Assembly (NCBI GenBank): GCA_027676805.1
Contig: JAQENU010000006.1
Coordinates: 124,001-188,000, forward strand
Direction of reading: 5' to 3'
DNA from: Coprobacillaceae bacterium UN01-12pH3A
Lineage (GTDB): Bacteria; Bacillota_I; Bacilli_A; Erysipelotrichales; Coprobacillaceae
DNA length: 64,000 nucleotides
Below the pieces are notes generated by a model. That model had not been told where the DNA came from and made no database searches. It worked only from the letters and a program-made list of their open reading frames with translations. The position numbers and the translations under genes are program-made. Positions within the stretch are counted from its first letter, which is position 1. Every line of letters begins with the position of its first letter. This document shows positions 36,423-45,043 of this stretch, in pieces.

Positions 36423-37526
36423 TTACTCCTCCTTCAATTTTCCTTCTTCTATTACAAATACACTGGCATTTTTTAATATTTTTTGATCAATATCATCCAG
36501 TGAAGTAGTGGTGATAAAAGTCTGAATTTTCTGATCCAAGAGATTTAACAGCATCTCTTTTCGAGAGTCATCCAGTTCTGACAACACATCATCCAGCAGT
36601 AAAACCGGATATTCTCCGATTTCATTGCGTATTAATTCCAGCAGGGCAATTTTAATGGCTAACACGATTGTTCGCTGCTGTCCCTGTGAGGCATAATCAA
36701 AAGCATCATGATCATTTATAAATATTTTCATGTCATCCTTATGAATGCCATCTTGTGTCATTGTATAACGAATATCGCGCTCGATATTGCGTTCATATCG
36801 TTTCAATATTGCTTCGTACAAAGTATCAAAATCAAGAGCGATAAACGATTTATATTTAAAACGAATATGCTCATGATTGTTTGCTATCTTTTGGTAAACG
36901 ACTTCTGAAAGAGCCGTTAATTGATTAATGAAATTCAATCTTTTCTTAATAATATCTACCTGCAGCGCAGCTAATTGTTCATTTAGAACTTCTAAATAAG
37001 GATCACTTTTTGTATTTCTTTCTTTCATCAGCTTTAGAAATTTATTTCTTTCTTTAAGCAGACGATTATATTTTGATAAGTTAAATAAATAGATGGGTGA
37101 TACCTTACTCAATTCTAAATCAATAAAGCGTCGACGCTGACCGGGCCCCCCTTTTACTAAAGAAAGATCATCCGGTGTAAATACGACTACATTTAAATAG
37201 CCGACAAATTCACTTGTTTTCATAATATCATTGCCATTGACCTTTGCTCGCTTATTTTGATCATTTAAGATAACCTCCAAATCTAAATGGTGATGATTGG
37301 ATTGAATGGTTCCTTGAATCTTCGCAAACGGCTGATCAAATTGAATCATCTGCTTGGTAATATGCGTGCGAAATGAACGGCAAAGAGATAAAACATAAAA
37401 ACTTTCAATAAGATTTGTTTTACCTTGAGCATTTTTTCCAATAAAAATATTGATATCCTGATCAAAATTTAAATGGAAAGAGTCAAAATTACGAAAATGT
37501 GTTAATGAAATAGAATTAATTTTCAT
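36423..37526 (-). CDS. recF: DNA replication and repair protein RecF
   Basis: This 367-residue SMC-like ATPase has Walker A GKNAQGKTNLIES (about 30), signature SQGQQRTIVLAIKIA and Walker B LLLDDVLSELD. It loads RecA at gaps with RecO and RecR. Its ATG overlaps the stop codon of the S4-domain gene upstream by one base. Confidence 0.96.
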   Translation of the reverse strand: MKINSISLTHFRNFDSFHLNFDQDINIFIGKNAQGKTNLIESFYVLSLCRSFRTHITKQMIQFDQPFAKIQGTIQSNHHHLDLEVILNDQNKRAKVNGNDIMKTSEFVGYLNVVVFTPDDLSLVKGGPGQRRRFIDLELSKVSPIYLFNLSKYNRLLKERNKFLKLMKERNTKSDPYLEVLNEQLAALQVDIIKKRLNFINQLTALSEVVYQKIANNHEHIRFKYKSFIALDFDTLYEAILKRYERNIERDIRYTMTQDGIHKDDMKIFINDHDAFDYASQGQQRTIVLAIKIALLELIRNEIGEYPVLLLDDVLSELDDSRKEMLLNLLDQKIQTFITTTSLDDIDQKILKNASVFVIEEGKLKEE

Positions 37527-37732
37527 TATTCAACCATAAAAGACTGATGGTTAAATTCAACTTTATCTCCAGAGCGTAATTTTCTTCCGCGGCGACTGTC
37601 GGTTTCCCCATTGACTTTTACTAATCCATCTTGCACAACGATTTTTGCTTCAACACCGCTGCTTACAAGAGAAGCTAATTTCAAAGCTTGACCTAAAGTA
37701 ATATATTCATCTCTTATTTTAATGGTTTTCAT
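37526..37732 (-). CDS. yaaA: S4-domain protein YaaA
   Basis: This 68-residue S4-like RNA-binding protein (EYITLGQALKLASLVSSG, VKVNGETDSRRGRKL) is found between dnaN and recF in most Firmicutes. Its exact function is unknown. It is the first gene of the yaaA-recF-gyrB-gyrA unit and is separated from dnaN by a terminator and promoter. Confidence 0.95.
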   Translation of the reverse strand: MKTIKIRDEYITLGQALKLASLVSSGVEAKIVVQDGLVKVNGETDSRRGRKLRSGDKVEFNHQSFMVE

Positions 37733-37768
37733 ATTATCCCTCTTTTAATTTCATAATAAGCCAAAGGT

Positions 37769-37777
37769 ATTATATCA
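37769..37777 (-). promoter_or_regulatory. Extended -10 promoter of the yaaA-recF-gyrBA unit
   Basis: TGATATAAT on the minus strand is a perfect extended -10 element, 37 bp before the yaaA start; the -35 region (ATGATT) is weak. Confidence 0.55.
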
Positions 37778-37871
37778 CATATGCAATAAAAAATCATCAT
37801 TTTTTGCCGATATAAGGATTTTAAACAAAATTGATACTTAAGTATAAAAATGATGAAAAAACACGTATAAA

Positions 37872-37901
37872 TGAAAAAAAGTGCTTAATAAGCACTCGTT
37901 A
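37872..37901 (-). terminator. dnaN terminator
   Basis: AGTGCTTA and TAAGCACT form a stem with the T-run on the minus strand, so dnaA-dnaN ends here. Confidence 0.8.
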
Positions 37902-37931
37902 AGATAAATTAGGTATAAAAGTGGATCCAGA

Positions 37932-39044
37932 TTAATATGTTCTTACTGGAAGCACAAGCTGAATGATTGATAAATCAGATTTATTCTTTACAACAAATGG
38001 TTTCATCTGCCCGGTAAAGAAGATCGTAATCTTATTTGAACCAATCGCTCTAATAGCATCCGTTAAATATTTAGCACTAAATGAAATGCTTAAAGGCTCC
38101 CCTTCGTAGATTGCACTTGTCAGATGTTCTTCAACAGATCCGATTTCTTGAGATGAAGATGAAATAGTGACGTTTTCTTTATCCATCGTTAATTTAACAA
38201 TATTCGCACTTTCACTGGTTAATAGTGATGCTCTGTCAATCGCTGATAACAATTCACGACTATCTGCGTTTAATTCATAATCATAAGACGTTGGAATTAA
38301 ACGAGAAGTGTCAGGGAATGTTCCATCAATTAAACGTGTTTGAATAAAAACATTATCTAAAACGAATAAAATCTTACGATCGGTAATATAAATATCAATG
38401 ACTTCATCTTTTTCGATGATCTTAGAGATTTCATTTAAGCTTTTACCGGGAATAGTAATATTGAAAACTAAGTTATCTTCAACATCAATATATTTTTTAG
38501 CTAAACGATAGCTGTCTGTTGCAGTACATTCAATAGTATCTACAGAAGATTTAAAGTTAACTCCGGTTAATGTCGGACGTGCCTCTTTATCGCTGGTAGC
38601 AAAAATGGTTTGATCAATCACATTCTTTAATAAGACAGAATTGATTTTAAAGTTTTCTCCGGTTTTGTTTAAATCTATTTTTGGATAATCAATGGATTTA
38701 ATTCCGTTCAAATTAAATTCACTGTTATCTCCGGTAATTTTTGTTAATGAACCATCAATAATATCAAAGGTAACAAATTCAGAATCAATCTTTCTGATAA
38801 TTTCAGAAATGAAGCGAGATGATAAAACAACAGCTCCCTCTTTAACAATCTCTAAAATGTTTTCTTTTTCTTCAATGATCGTTTGAATAGTAATATCTGA
38901 ATCACTACCGGTTAATATTAATCGACCGTCAATGATTTCAAATTTAATACCCGTTAAAACTGGTAACGGACTTTTGCTGGAAACAGCTTTTGATACTTTA
39001 GATAAAGCATTAAGTAATTCAATTCTTTGTATTCTAAATTGCAT
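37932..39044 (-). CDS. dnaN: DNA polymerase III beta sliding clamp
   Basis: This 370-residue clamp begins MQFRIQRIELLNALSKVSKAV and ends with a C-terminal VLPVRTY, the typical terminal segment. Three repeated clamp domains of about 120 residues are evident. It encircles DNA and tethers the polymerase. It lies downstream of dnaA, with 156 bp between that carry DnaA boxes and the putative unwinding element. Confidence 0.96.
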   Translation of the reverse strand: MQFRIQRIELLNALSKVSKAVSSKSPLPVLTGIKFEIIDGRLILTGSDSDITIQTIIEEKENILEIVKEGAVVLSSRFISEIIRKIDSEFVTFDIIDGSLTKITGDNSEFNLNGIKSIDYPKIDLNKTGENFKINSVLLKNVIDQTIFATSDKEARPTLTGVNFKSSVDTIECTATDSYRLAKKYIDVEDNLVFNITIPGKSLNEISKIIEKDEVIDIYITDRKILFVLDNVFIQTRLIDGTFPDTSRLIPTSYDYELNADSRELLSAIDRASLLTSESANIVKLTMDKENVTISSSSQEIGSVEEHLTSAIYEGEPLSISFSAKYLTDAIRAIGSNKITIFFTGQMKPFVVKNKSDLSIIQLVLPVRTY

Positions 39045-39200
39045 CTTTTTTCTCCTCTTTTATATATTTATTTTATATATAAGTCTTTAAATAATAATAA
39101 TAAGGACTGTGAATAATGTGAATAACTCAAATTATTATCATTTTATCGACTTAAATGCTAAATTTTTAGTGTGAATAAAATGTTGATAAAGGTGTGTAAA
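39045..39200. other. oriC part 2: DNA unwinding module between dnaA and dnaN
   Basis: Two abutting DnaA boxes TGTGAATAA (39108-39116, 39117-39125) are followed by GGAC (39104-39107), then a TAA triplet tract (39091-39103), then a very AT-rich stretch (39055-39090). This copies the order DnaA boxes, GC-rich gap, DnaA-trio, AT-rich DNA of the Bacillus unwinding system. Further boxes are TGTGAATAA (39170-39178) and TGTTGATAA (39181-39189). Confidence 0.72.
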
Positions 39201-40532
39201 CTAAATTAATATTTTTTTAAGCTCCGAGATCGCAATTTGATAATTTTGATCTGTTTTTTTATTTTCTTCTACTTTATCGCAGGCTTTCATTACTGTCGAA
39301 TGATCACGTCCGCCAAATGCTTCGCCAATTGATACAAACGAGGCATCTAATAGATCACGAATTAAATACATCGCCATATGTCTCGCTAAAGCGATATTGG
39401 CAGTTCTTGATTTGGATATTAATTGTGTCGGCGTTAAGTTATAAAAGTTAGCGACTGTTTTGATAATCGTCTCAGTAGTTAACTGGTCCTTGACTTGATG
39501 TACCTGAATATCATCTTTAAAGGATTTCAAGGCAAATTTCATATCAATATGATCTACTTTTTCTAAGATTGATTCGAAGATCAAGCGATTGAGTGTCCCT
39601 TCTAGTTCACGTACATCTTTAGCGAAGTTGCTTGCCATATAGCTTAATACTTCTTCATCGATCATATTTGAATTAAAGCTTTGCAGTTCAATCTTCTTTT
39701 TTAAAATTGCAAGTGCGGTTTCAAATTCAGGAGTATCAATTCCAACACGCATCCCATAAGAGAACCGGCTGATTAGACGATTTTCTAAGCCATCTAATTC
39801 CTGCGGCAAACGGTCACTGGTAATGACGATCTGCTTATTATTGTTTGTCATATTATTAAAGATATGGAAAAATATTTCATTTGACTTTTCTTTCCCAACT
39901 AAAAATTGGATGTCATCAATCAATAACAGATCCATGAGCCGGTACTTTTCTTGAAAATAATCAATATTACCAGTTTTAATGCTATCTACATATTCATTAA
40001 CAAAATCAACCGCAGACAAATATAAGATTTTATATTCCGGATGATATTTTTTAACTTGATTTCCAACGGAATTGATTAAATGTGTTTTTCCTAATCCGGA
40101 GTTTCCATATATAAATAAAGGATTATAAACACTTTTTCCCGGAGATTCACTGACGGCAACGCAGGCGGAATGTGCAATTTTATTCGAGCTTCCGACTACG
40201 AATGAATCAAATGTGAAGTTTTCAATCAAACGATCTTCAAAAACGATTTCAGGTTTTTTATCTTCTTCCTGTTCATTATTCATTAATTCTCGTTCATTAA
40301 TGAATTGAATTGTATAGTTCCCTTCTACAATTCGATTTAATATCTCTTCAATCTCAGTTTTATAGTTTTTTGCCATCATAATATAAAGATCTGAGCTGGT
40401 TGTAATCAATGCAATATTGTTTTGTAAAGAAATAAGCGATAGATCACGGAAAATGATAAAAGCTTTATCATCATTTAGTGTAATTTTAAAGCTTTCTAGG
40501 ACTTGTTCCCAAATTTTATCTAAAGAATCCAT
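39201..40532 (-). CDS. dnaA: Chromosomal replication initiator DnaA
   Basis: This 443-residue AAA+ initiator has Walker A GNSGLGKTHL (about 144), Walker B LLIDDIQFL, the initiator-specific helices, and a C-terminal DNA-binding domain with GEAFGGRDHSTVMKACDKV, the DnaA signature that reads the box. Its leader and promoter region carry DnaA boxes, one of them (40580-40588) within the promoter zone, consistent with autoregulation. Confidence 0.98.
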   Translation of the reverse strand: MDSLDKIWEQVLESFKITLNDDKAFIIFRDLSLISLQNNIALITTSSDLYIMMAKNYKTEIEEILNRIVEGNYTIQFINERELMNNEQEEDKKPEIVFEDRLIENFTFDSFVVGSSNKIAHSACVAVSESPGKSVYNPLFIYGNSGLGKTHLINSVGNQVKKYHPEYKILYLSAVDFVNEYVDSIKTGNIDYFQEKYRLMDLLLIDDIQFLVGKEKSNEIFFHIFNNMTNNNKQIVITSDRLPQELDGLENRLISRFSYGMRVGIDTPEFETALAILKKKIELQSFNSNMIDEEVLSYMASNFAKDVRELEGTLNRLIFESILEKVDHIDMKFALKSFKDDIQVHQVKDQLTTETIIKTVANFYNLTPTQLISKSRTANIALARHMAMYLIRDLLDASFVSIGEAFGGRDHSTVMKACDKVEENKKTDQNYQIAISELKKILI

Positions 40533-41004
40533 TTTTTCACCTTCCTTTCTATATTTCTACATTTATAAGTATAATAAAATGTGAATAAAAAATAAAGCAA
40601 GAAATCTATTCACATTACTTTTCCACATACTTATTCACATTAAAAAGTAGCGATTATATAGGTAAAATATAAGTTTTCCACAAATTTGCATTATTTTTAC
40701 TATGAATAACTTTTAATTCACATGTGAACAAATGTGAATAATGTGGAAAACTATGGCTGATTTTTAGTTGTTCATAGAGTTATTCACAATGAAAAGTATT
40801 GAATTAACAATATTTTTTTGAGTTTTCCACAGTTGTGAATAACTCTATTATGAAAAATTGTGTCTTTGTGAATAACTAAAAAGTAGTGAAAAATAGAAGA
40901 TAATTTTTATTATTTAATTGACTTATTGGGCAATATCGTATAAAATGAATGGGCATATGTTATTGTGTATAAAAAGAATATTTTAAAAATCGGAGGTGCA
41001 ATAT
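40533..41004. other. oriC part 1: DnaA-box cluster between dnaA and rpmH
   Basis: This 472-bp non-coding AT-rich region has about eleven DnaA-box-like 9-mers: TTATTCACA or its complement at 40580, 40631, 40733, 40780, 40834 and 40867; TTTTCCACA or its complement at 40619, 40674, 40742 and 40823; TGTGAACAA at 40723. None matches TTATCCACA exactly. Boxes 40733-40741 and 40742-40750 abut. Divergent promoters for dnaA and rpmH flank it. Confidence 0.9.
40918..40946 (+). promoter_or_regulatory. rpmH promoter
   Basis: TTGACT (40918-40923), a 17-bp spacer and TAAAAT (40941-40946) lie 58 bp before the rpmH ATG. Confidence 0.7.
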
Positions 41005-41139
41005 ATGAAAAGAACATATCAACCAAATAAAAGAAAACATCAAAAAACTCACGGTTTCAGAGCTAGAATGGCTACTGTTGGTGGTAAAAGAGTGCTTGCT
41101 CGTCGCCGTCAAAGAGGAAGAAAAGTATTATCAGCTTAA
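41005..41139 (+). CDS. rpmH: 50S ribosomal protein L34
   Basis: This 44-residue, very basic protein begins [20 protein letters not shown], continues with [15 protein letters not shown] and ends GRKVLSA, the complete L34 sequence. CGGAGGTG is ten bases before the ATG. It is the first gene on the plus side of oriC, its usual place. A hairpin terminator follows at once, before rnpA. Confidence 0.97.
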   Translation: MKRTYQPNKRKHQKTHGFRARMATVGGKRVLARRRQRGRKVLSA

Positions 41140-41141
41140 TT

Positions 41142-41170
41142 AAAAAATCCACATTTATGTGGTTTTTTTT
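41142..41170 (+). terminator. Terminator between rpmH and rnpA
   Basis: CCACA and TGTGG with loop TTTA, then eight Ts; the rnpA ATG is only 7 bp further on. Confidence 0.75.
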
Positions 41171-41177
41171 CTAAAAA

Positions 41178-41510
41178 ATGAAAAAAGTATATCGAGTTAA
41201 GCGCAACGAAGATTTTCAGACAATTATTAAAAAAAAGAATAGTGTTGTTTCCAAACAATTTGTAGTATACTTTAAGAGTAACGAATTTGATCATAGTCGA
41301 ATCGGTATTTCAGTAAGTAAAAAATTGGGCAATGCCGTGACTCGAAACAAGATCAAACGTCAAGTCAGAAGTATGGTAGATGCTATTTTTGATATGAATG
41401 ATGCAATGGATTACGTGATAATTGTTCGAAATCAATATTTATACAAGACATTTGACGAAAATAAGCAAGATTTGATGAAATTAAAAAAGAAAACATTATC
41501 GAATCGATAG
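41178..41510 (+). CDS. rnpA: Ribonuclease P protein component
   Basis: This 110-residue basic protein has VYRVKRNEDFQTIIKK at the start and the RNase P signature in RIGISVSKKLGNAVTRNKIKRQVR. It assists the RNase P RNA in 5' maturation of tRNAs. There is no Shine-Dalgarno sequence in front of the ATG; the T-run of the preceding terminator ends 7 bp upstream. Expression must therefore rely on read-through and weak initiation, keeping it far below L34. yidC follows 8 bp later with a good SD. Confidence 0.95.
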   Translation: MKKVYRVKRNEDFQTIIKKKNSVVSKQFVVYFKSNEFDHSRIGISVSKKLGNAVTRNKIKRQVRSMVDAIFDMNDAMDYVIIVRNQYLYKTFDENKQDLMKLKKKTLSNR

Positions 41511-41518
41511 GAGGAAAC

Positions 41519-42400
41519 ATGAACTCAAGAAACAAAAAAATACTTAAAGTTTTATCTTTAGTATTTATATTAGTAGTTCTGACCGGATGTACGCAAAACT
41601 TAGATGCTAATAACCAATTACTTCCAGGTCGTGCTATCACAAGTGATACACCATGGACTATACAGGCAGGAATCTTCGATTTCTTATTTGTATTTCCAAT
41701 CGCTAAATTTATCTTGTTTGTAGAACCGTTTATGGGGGTTGCATTAGGGGTTATCTTAGCTACTGTTATTATTAACTTATTAACGCTGCCGTTAATGATT
41801 AAGTCTCAGATTTCTGCTCAAAAAATGCAGTTGATTCAACCAAAACAAGAAGCAATTCAGAAAAAATATAAAGGACGAAGTGATAAGGCAAGTCAAATGA
41901 GAATGTCTGCAGAGCTTCAAGCTTTATATAAGAAGAACAATATTAGTATGGGGGCTTCATTCCTACCGTTCTTATCGTTCCCTATCATGATTGCGATGTG
42001 GCAGGCAGTACAGCGTATTGAAATTTTATACAGTTACAATTTCTTAGGATTCAACCTTGGTGAAACACCGATGTCGCATATTTCTGAATGGCCATACATT
42101 GTGCTTGTTGTTATATTAGGAATTACTCAATATTTCTCAGTTGAAATCAATCAGATTTTAATGAAGAAACAAAAAGGATATCGTCCTAATGCGGCAATGA
42201 AATCAATGAAATACATGAATATCTTCATGATTGTCATGATCGTATACATGTCATTAGTAATGGCTTCAGCAATGTCAATTTATTGGATTACAACATCAGT
42301 GATCGCTATTTTAAGAGCGTTATATATCCATTATAATCACACGACTAAAATAGAAGATGATACACCAAGAACTTATTTAGACAAAAAAAATAAAAAGTAG
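41519..42400 (+). CDS. yidC: Membrane protein insertase YidC/OxaA
   Basis: This 293-residue lipoprotein-type insertase has signal peptide and lipobox VLTGCTQN (Cys about 25), then five membrane segments including FIVFPIAKFILF-like and PFLSFPIMIAMWQAVQRIE, typical of the Gram-positive YidC1/SpoIIIJ family. The last cytoplasmic tail is basic. It inserts or helps to insert membrane proteins. AGGAGG precedes the ATG, between rnpA and jag as in Bacillus. Confidence 0.95.
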   Translation: MNSRNKKILKVLSLVFILVVLTGCTQNLDANNQLLPGRAITSDTPWTIQAGIFDFLFVFPIAKFILFVEPFMGVALGVILATVIINLLTLPLMIKSQISAQKMQLIQPKQEAIQKKYKGRSDKASQMRMSAELQALYKKNNISMGASFLPFLSFPIMIAMWQAVQRIEILYSYNFLGFNLGETPMSHISEWPYIVLVVILGITQYFSVEINQILMKKQKGYRPNAAMKSMKYMNIFMIVMIVYMSLVMASAMSIYWITTSVIAILRALYIHYNHTTKIEDDTPRTYLDKKNKK

Positions 42401-42409
42401 GTGTTCATC

Positions 42410-43030
42410 ATGATTAAAACATATACCGGAAAAACTTTAGAAGAAGCAATGAACAGTGCATGCAGTGATTTAAACTGCGTGCAGTCTGATCTTGTTTATG
42501 AAGTCACTTTTGAAAAAAAAGGTTTATTTTCAAAGAAAGTAGAAATTAAAGCTTACTGTTTAAATACAGTGATTGAATTTGTAAGAAACTATTTGAATAC
42601 GATCTTTACTGATATGGAATTATCACTGATTGAAATTGAAATGAGTTTTGAAAATGATCGTATTAAAGCAAATCTAAATACAGATCACAATCCTTTATTT
42701 ATCGGTAAAGCCGGAGCAATTTTAAGAGCGATTAATGTGATCGTTAAAAATGCCGTTCAAAATACTTTCAAGAAACGTTATGAAGTAGATGTTGATATTA
42801 ATCATTATAAAGCAGATCGATATGAGAAAGTTGAAAAGATGGCAAAGCGTTTTGCCAGAAGCGTTCAAAAATCACATGTTGATATGAAATTAGATCCATT
42901 GCCAGCAGATGAAAGAAAAGTGATGCATCAGGTCATTTCTCAAATGAACTATGTAAGAACTCAGAGTGTTGGTGAAGGAAGAGATCGTTGCTTAACGATC
43001 ATCTATGATGAAAACAAGAAAGTAAAATAA
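42410..43030 (+). CDS. jag: RNA-binding protein Jag/KhpB
   Basis: The protein has 206 residues. The N-terminal Jag_N domain (about 1-50) starts MIKTYTGKTLEEAM and includes KKGLFSKKVEI. A KH domain follows with FIGKAGAILRAINVIVKNA (about 108-126), and a C-terminal R3H domain (about 140-206) has LPADERKVMHQVISQ. It binds RNA with KhpA. The ATG at 42410 has AGGTG upstream. It is the last gene of the rpmH-rnpA-yidC-jag run; mnmE, which often follows, is 3 kb away here. Confidence 0.93.
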   Translation: MIKTYTGKTLEEAMNSACSDLNCVQSDLVYEVTFEKKGLFSKKVEIKAYCLNTVIEFVRNYLNTIFTDMELSLIEIEMSFENDRIKANLNTDHNPLFIGKAGAILRAINVIVKNAVQNTFKKRYEVDVDINHYKADRYEKVEKMAKRFARSVQKSHVDMKLDPLPADERKVMHQVISQMNYVRTQSVGEGRDRCLTIIYDENKKVK

Positions 43031-43064
43031 GCTTAGCTGGGATTATCCAACAAAGCTTTTTCTT
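43028..43064 (+). terminator. jag terminator
   Basis: AAGCTT and AAGCTT pair around a GGGATTATCC inner hairpin, and Ts follow. It lies between convergent genes. Confidence 0.5.
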
Positions 43065-43072
43065 TTTATATA

Positions 43073-43966
43073 TTATCGTTTAATAGATTGAGCCATTTTG
43101 AAATAAGTATGGCGTCTTCCTCTGATTGCTATAGATAAAGTCATAATATTTTCCGGAATAGCAACACCAGACCATCCGGCATCTCCGATATGTTGAATAT
43201 CAGCTCCGGCACGTTTATTGATTAGAGCGATTTCTCTGATTGTATCGACATCAGCACCTTCTTGGCTGGTTCCGATTGCTGTTAAAGAAAGAGCTCCTTT
43301 TTCTTTGATTAAACGGCAGGCATCTGCTACTTCTTTTTCGCTAAGACCCTGAACTGTATCAATGGCAGGCATTAAAATAACATCTGCTCCGGCATCAATG
43401 AATTCTTCAATGCTTTTTAAATCTACAACAGGTTCATTAACTCCGGCTGCATGCATTTTTCCGGCAATGATTAATCCGGTAAAGTTTTCTTTTGCTACTT
43501 TAATCGCTTCAGCAATTGCTTTATTAGTTACTCCAGTACCAGGATTTCCCGTTAAACAGATAAAGTTACATCCTAATTTCTCAGCAGCAATAAATGTTTC
43601 TTTGACTGCTTGACGTCCTTTTGAAATTTCAATTCTTGATTCCATCATGTCTGCATTGACATCAACAGGTTCCAAGTTACATCCCACAACACGTCCGGTT
43701 AATTCTTTTAATAATTTCACTGGCTCATCTGTTTCGGGAATTCCTCCGATTTTAGGATTTAAAGCATCAAATCCATTTAATAAAATCATGTCTGATCCAA
43801 AAGCCGCCGCTACTTCGGCATTTGTAATACCTCCTAATAATGGAGATGTTGCAACTACGGTTTCAGTAATAACAGTTCTGCCTTCACTTGCCATGATTGC
43901 CTGTTTCAATTCTTTCCCGTTCATGTTCAGCATTTCACTTGCTTGACAGCTAAGTAATCTTTTCAT
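43073..43966 (-). CDS. Conserved TIM-barrel-like protein (DUF7916 type)
   Basis: This 297-residue soluble protein has alternating strand-helix pattern: ASEGRTVITETVV, NAEVAAAFGSDMILLNG, FICLTGNPGTGVTNKAI, GLIIAGKMHAAG, FIDAGADVILMPAIDTVQG, SLTAIGTSQEGAD and RAGADIQHIGDAGW. The pattern is a (beta/alpha)8 barrel of the phosphoenolpyruvate-mutase or phosphosugar-binding kind, in a family seen in Firmicutes and commonly left as DUF7916. No catalytic assignment is possible from sequence. It is monocistronic and inserted between jag and mnmE on the opposite strand. Confidence 0.65.
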   Translation of the reverse strand: MKRLLSCQASEMLNMNGKELKQAIMASEGRTVITETVVATSPLLGGITNAEVAAAFGSDMILLNGFDALNPKIGGIPETDEPVKLLKELTGRVVGCNLEPVDVNADMMESRIEISKGRQAVKETFIAAEKLGCNFICLTGNPGTGVTNKAIAEAIKVAKENFTGLIIAGKMHAAGVNEPVVDLKSIEEFIDAGADVILMPAIDTVQGLSEKEVADACRLIKEKGALSLTAIGTSQEGADVDTIREIALINKRAGADIQHIGDAGWSGVAIPENIMTLSIAIRGRRHTYFKMAQSIKR

Positions 43967-44050
43967 TTACTTCGTCCTCCTATAATAGTATTTTTTGATT
44001 ACAACTATTATTGTAGTTTCTAAACGAAGAATTTTCAACATGTAATCTTG

Positions 44051-44509
44051 CTAATTTAATTGAGAATAATATTTTTGCTTGTTTTCTTCTGTTTCCCCCA
44101 CCAAAACATCGGGATTCTTTTCTTTAATAATATCCAAAACAGTATTAAATGAACGCATGATCTTTTTACCGGTTCCGGATGAATTCATAATCTTATAATT
44201 CTTACCATCTACTGTATAAACAAGCATTGTTAACCCAAAAGTACGTGAAGTAAGTAATTGCTGTTTAAAAATATACACCCATAATATATCTTCATATGCA
44301 ATAATGCGTTTGATTCCTGCTTTGGTATAGATATAATGATCTGTACAGCGGCAGTCCGGGCAATCATAAATTTCTTTATCTGAAGAAGTGTTGGCAAAGC
44401 GATACTTTACATCATGAGTTAACTTATTTTTTTGATAATGACGAACATATAAATATTTAATAAAAACAATCAACAAAATAATTCCGAAAAAAGCAAGTAA
44501 ATATAACAT
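44051..44509 (-). CDS. Small membrane-anchored protein, paralogue 2
   Basis: This 152-residue protein has one N-terminal transmembrane helix (about 2-22), a basic stretch, then a cytoplasmic domain. It shares with the preceding gene the motif DCPDCRCTDHY (CxxCxC), an YEDILWVY strand, VYTVDGKNYKIM and the end IKEKNPDVLVG. The pattern resembles a small PH-like fold of the DUF6709 type, but this is a weak guess. The pair is a tandem duplication 16 bp apart, likely cotranscribed. Function is unknown. Confidence 0.6.
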   Translation of the reverse strand: MLYLLAFFGIILLIVFIKYLYVRHYQKNKLTHDVKYRFANTSSDKEIYDCPDCRCTDHYIYTKAGIKRIIAYEDILWVYIFKQQLLTSRTFGLTMLVYTVDGKNYKIMNSSGTGKKIMRSFNTVLDIIKEKNPDVLVGETEENKQKYYSQLN

Positions 44510-44525
44510 AATAATCTCCTCTTTC

Positions 44526-44984
44526 TCATTTATGATATTTTACTTTTTGTTTATATTGTCGCAAATCTTCTTCACTGCTGCCAATGATACAGTCAGGATT
44601 TTTTTCTTTGATAATTTCAAGAAATATCTCAAAATCCCTGTAATCTTCATTTGTACCATACATCACTTTATACTCTGTTCCATTTCTAGTGTAAGCTTTC
44701 ATCATGCGTCCTACATCTTTGGAAGCGATAAAATTATGATGATAAGGACATATCCATAATACATCTTCATAGCAAAGTACTGCTTTTCTTCCAGTCTTAA
44801 TAATTAAATAATGATCGGTACAGCGACAGTCCTTACAGTCAAATAATAGAGTATCTTCTGGTGTCTTGTAGTACTGATAGCGGCTGTCTGTTTTTATTAT
44901 GCGCATTTGTTTATAGTACAGCCATAAATAATAAAGAACACACAAAGCAATAATACTTCCAAAAAATATCAATAATCTATCCAT
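44526..44984 (-). CDS. Small membrane-anchored protein, paralogue 1
   Basis: The 152-residue paralogue of the following gene has a transmembrane helix (about 3-23), then DCKDCRCTDHYL, CYEDVLWICPY, AYTRNGTEYKVM and IIKEKNPDCIIGSSEEDL. Both copies keep the CxxCxC and the NPD motif, which suggests a fold-defining or metal-binding role for the cysteines. I do not recognise a function. Confidence 0.6.
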   Translation of the reverse strand: MDRLLIFFGSIIALCVLYYLWLYYKQMRIIKTDSRYQYYKTPEDTLLFDCKDCRCTDHYLIIKTGRKAVLCYEDVLWICPYHHNFIASKDVGRMMKAYTRNGTEYKVMYGTNEDYRDFEIFLEIIKEKNPDCIIGSSEEDLRQYKQKVKYHK

Positions 44985-45043
44985 TCAGATCATCCTTTCC
45001 ATTAGTAAAGGATACTCTATCTTATGATTCTAGCTTAAATTTG

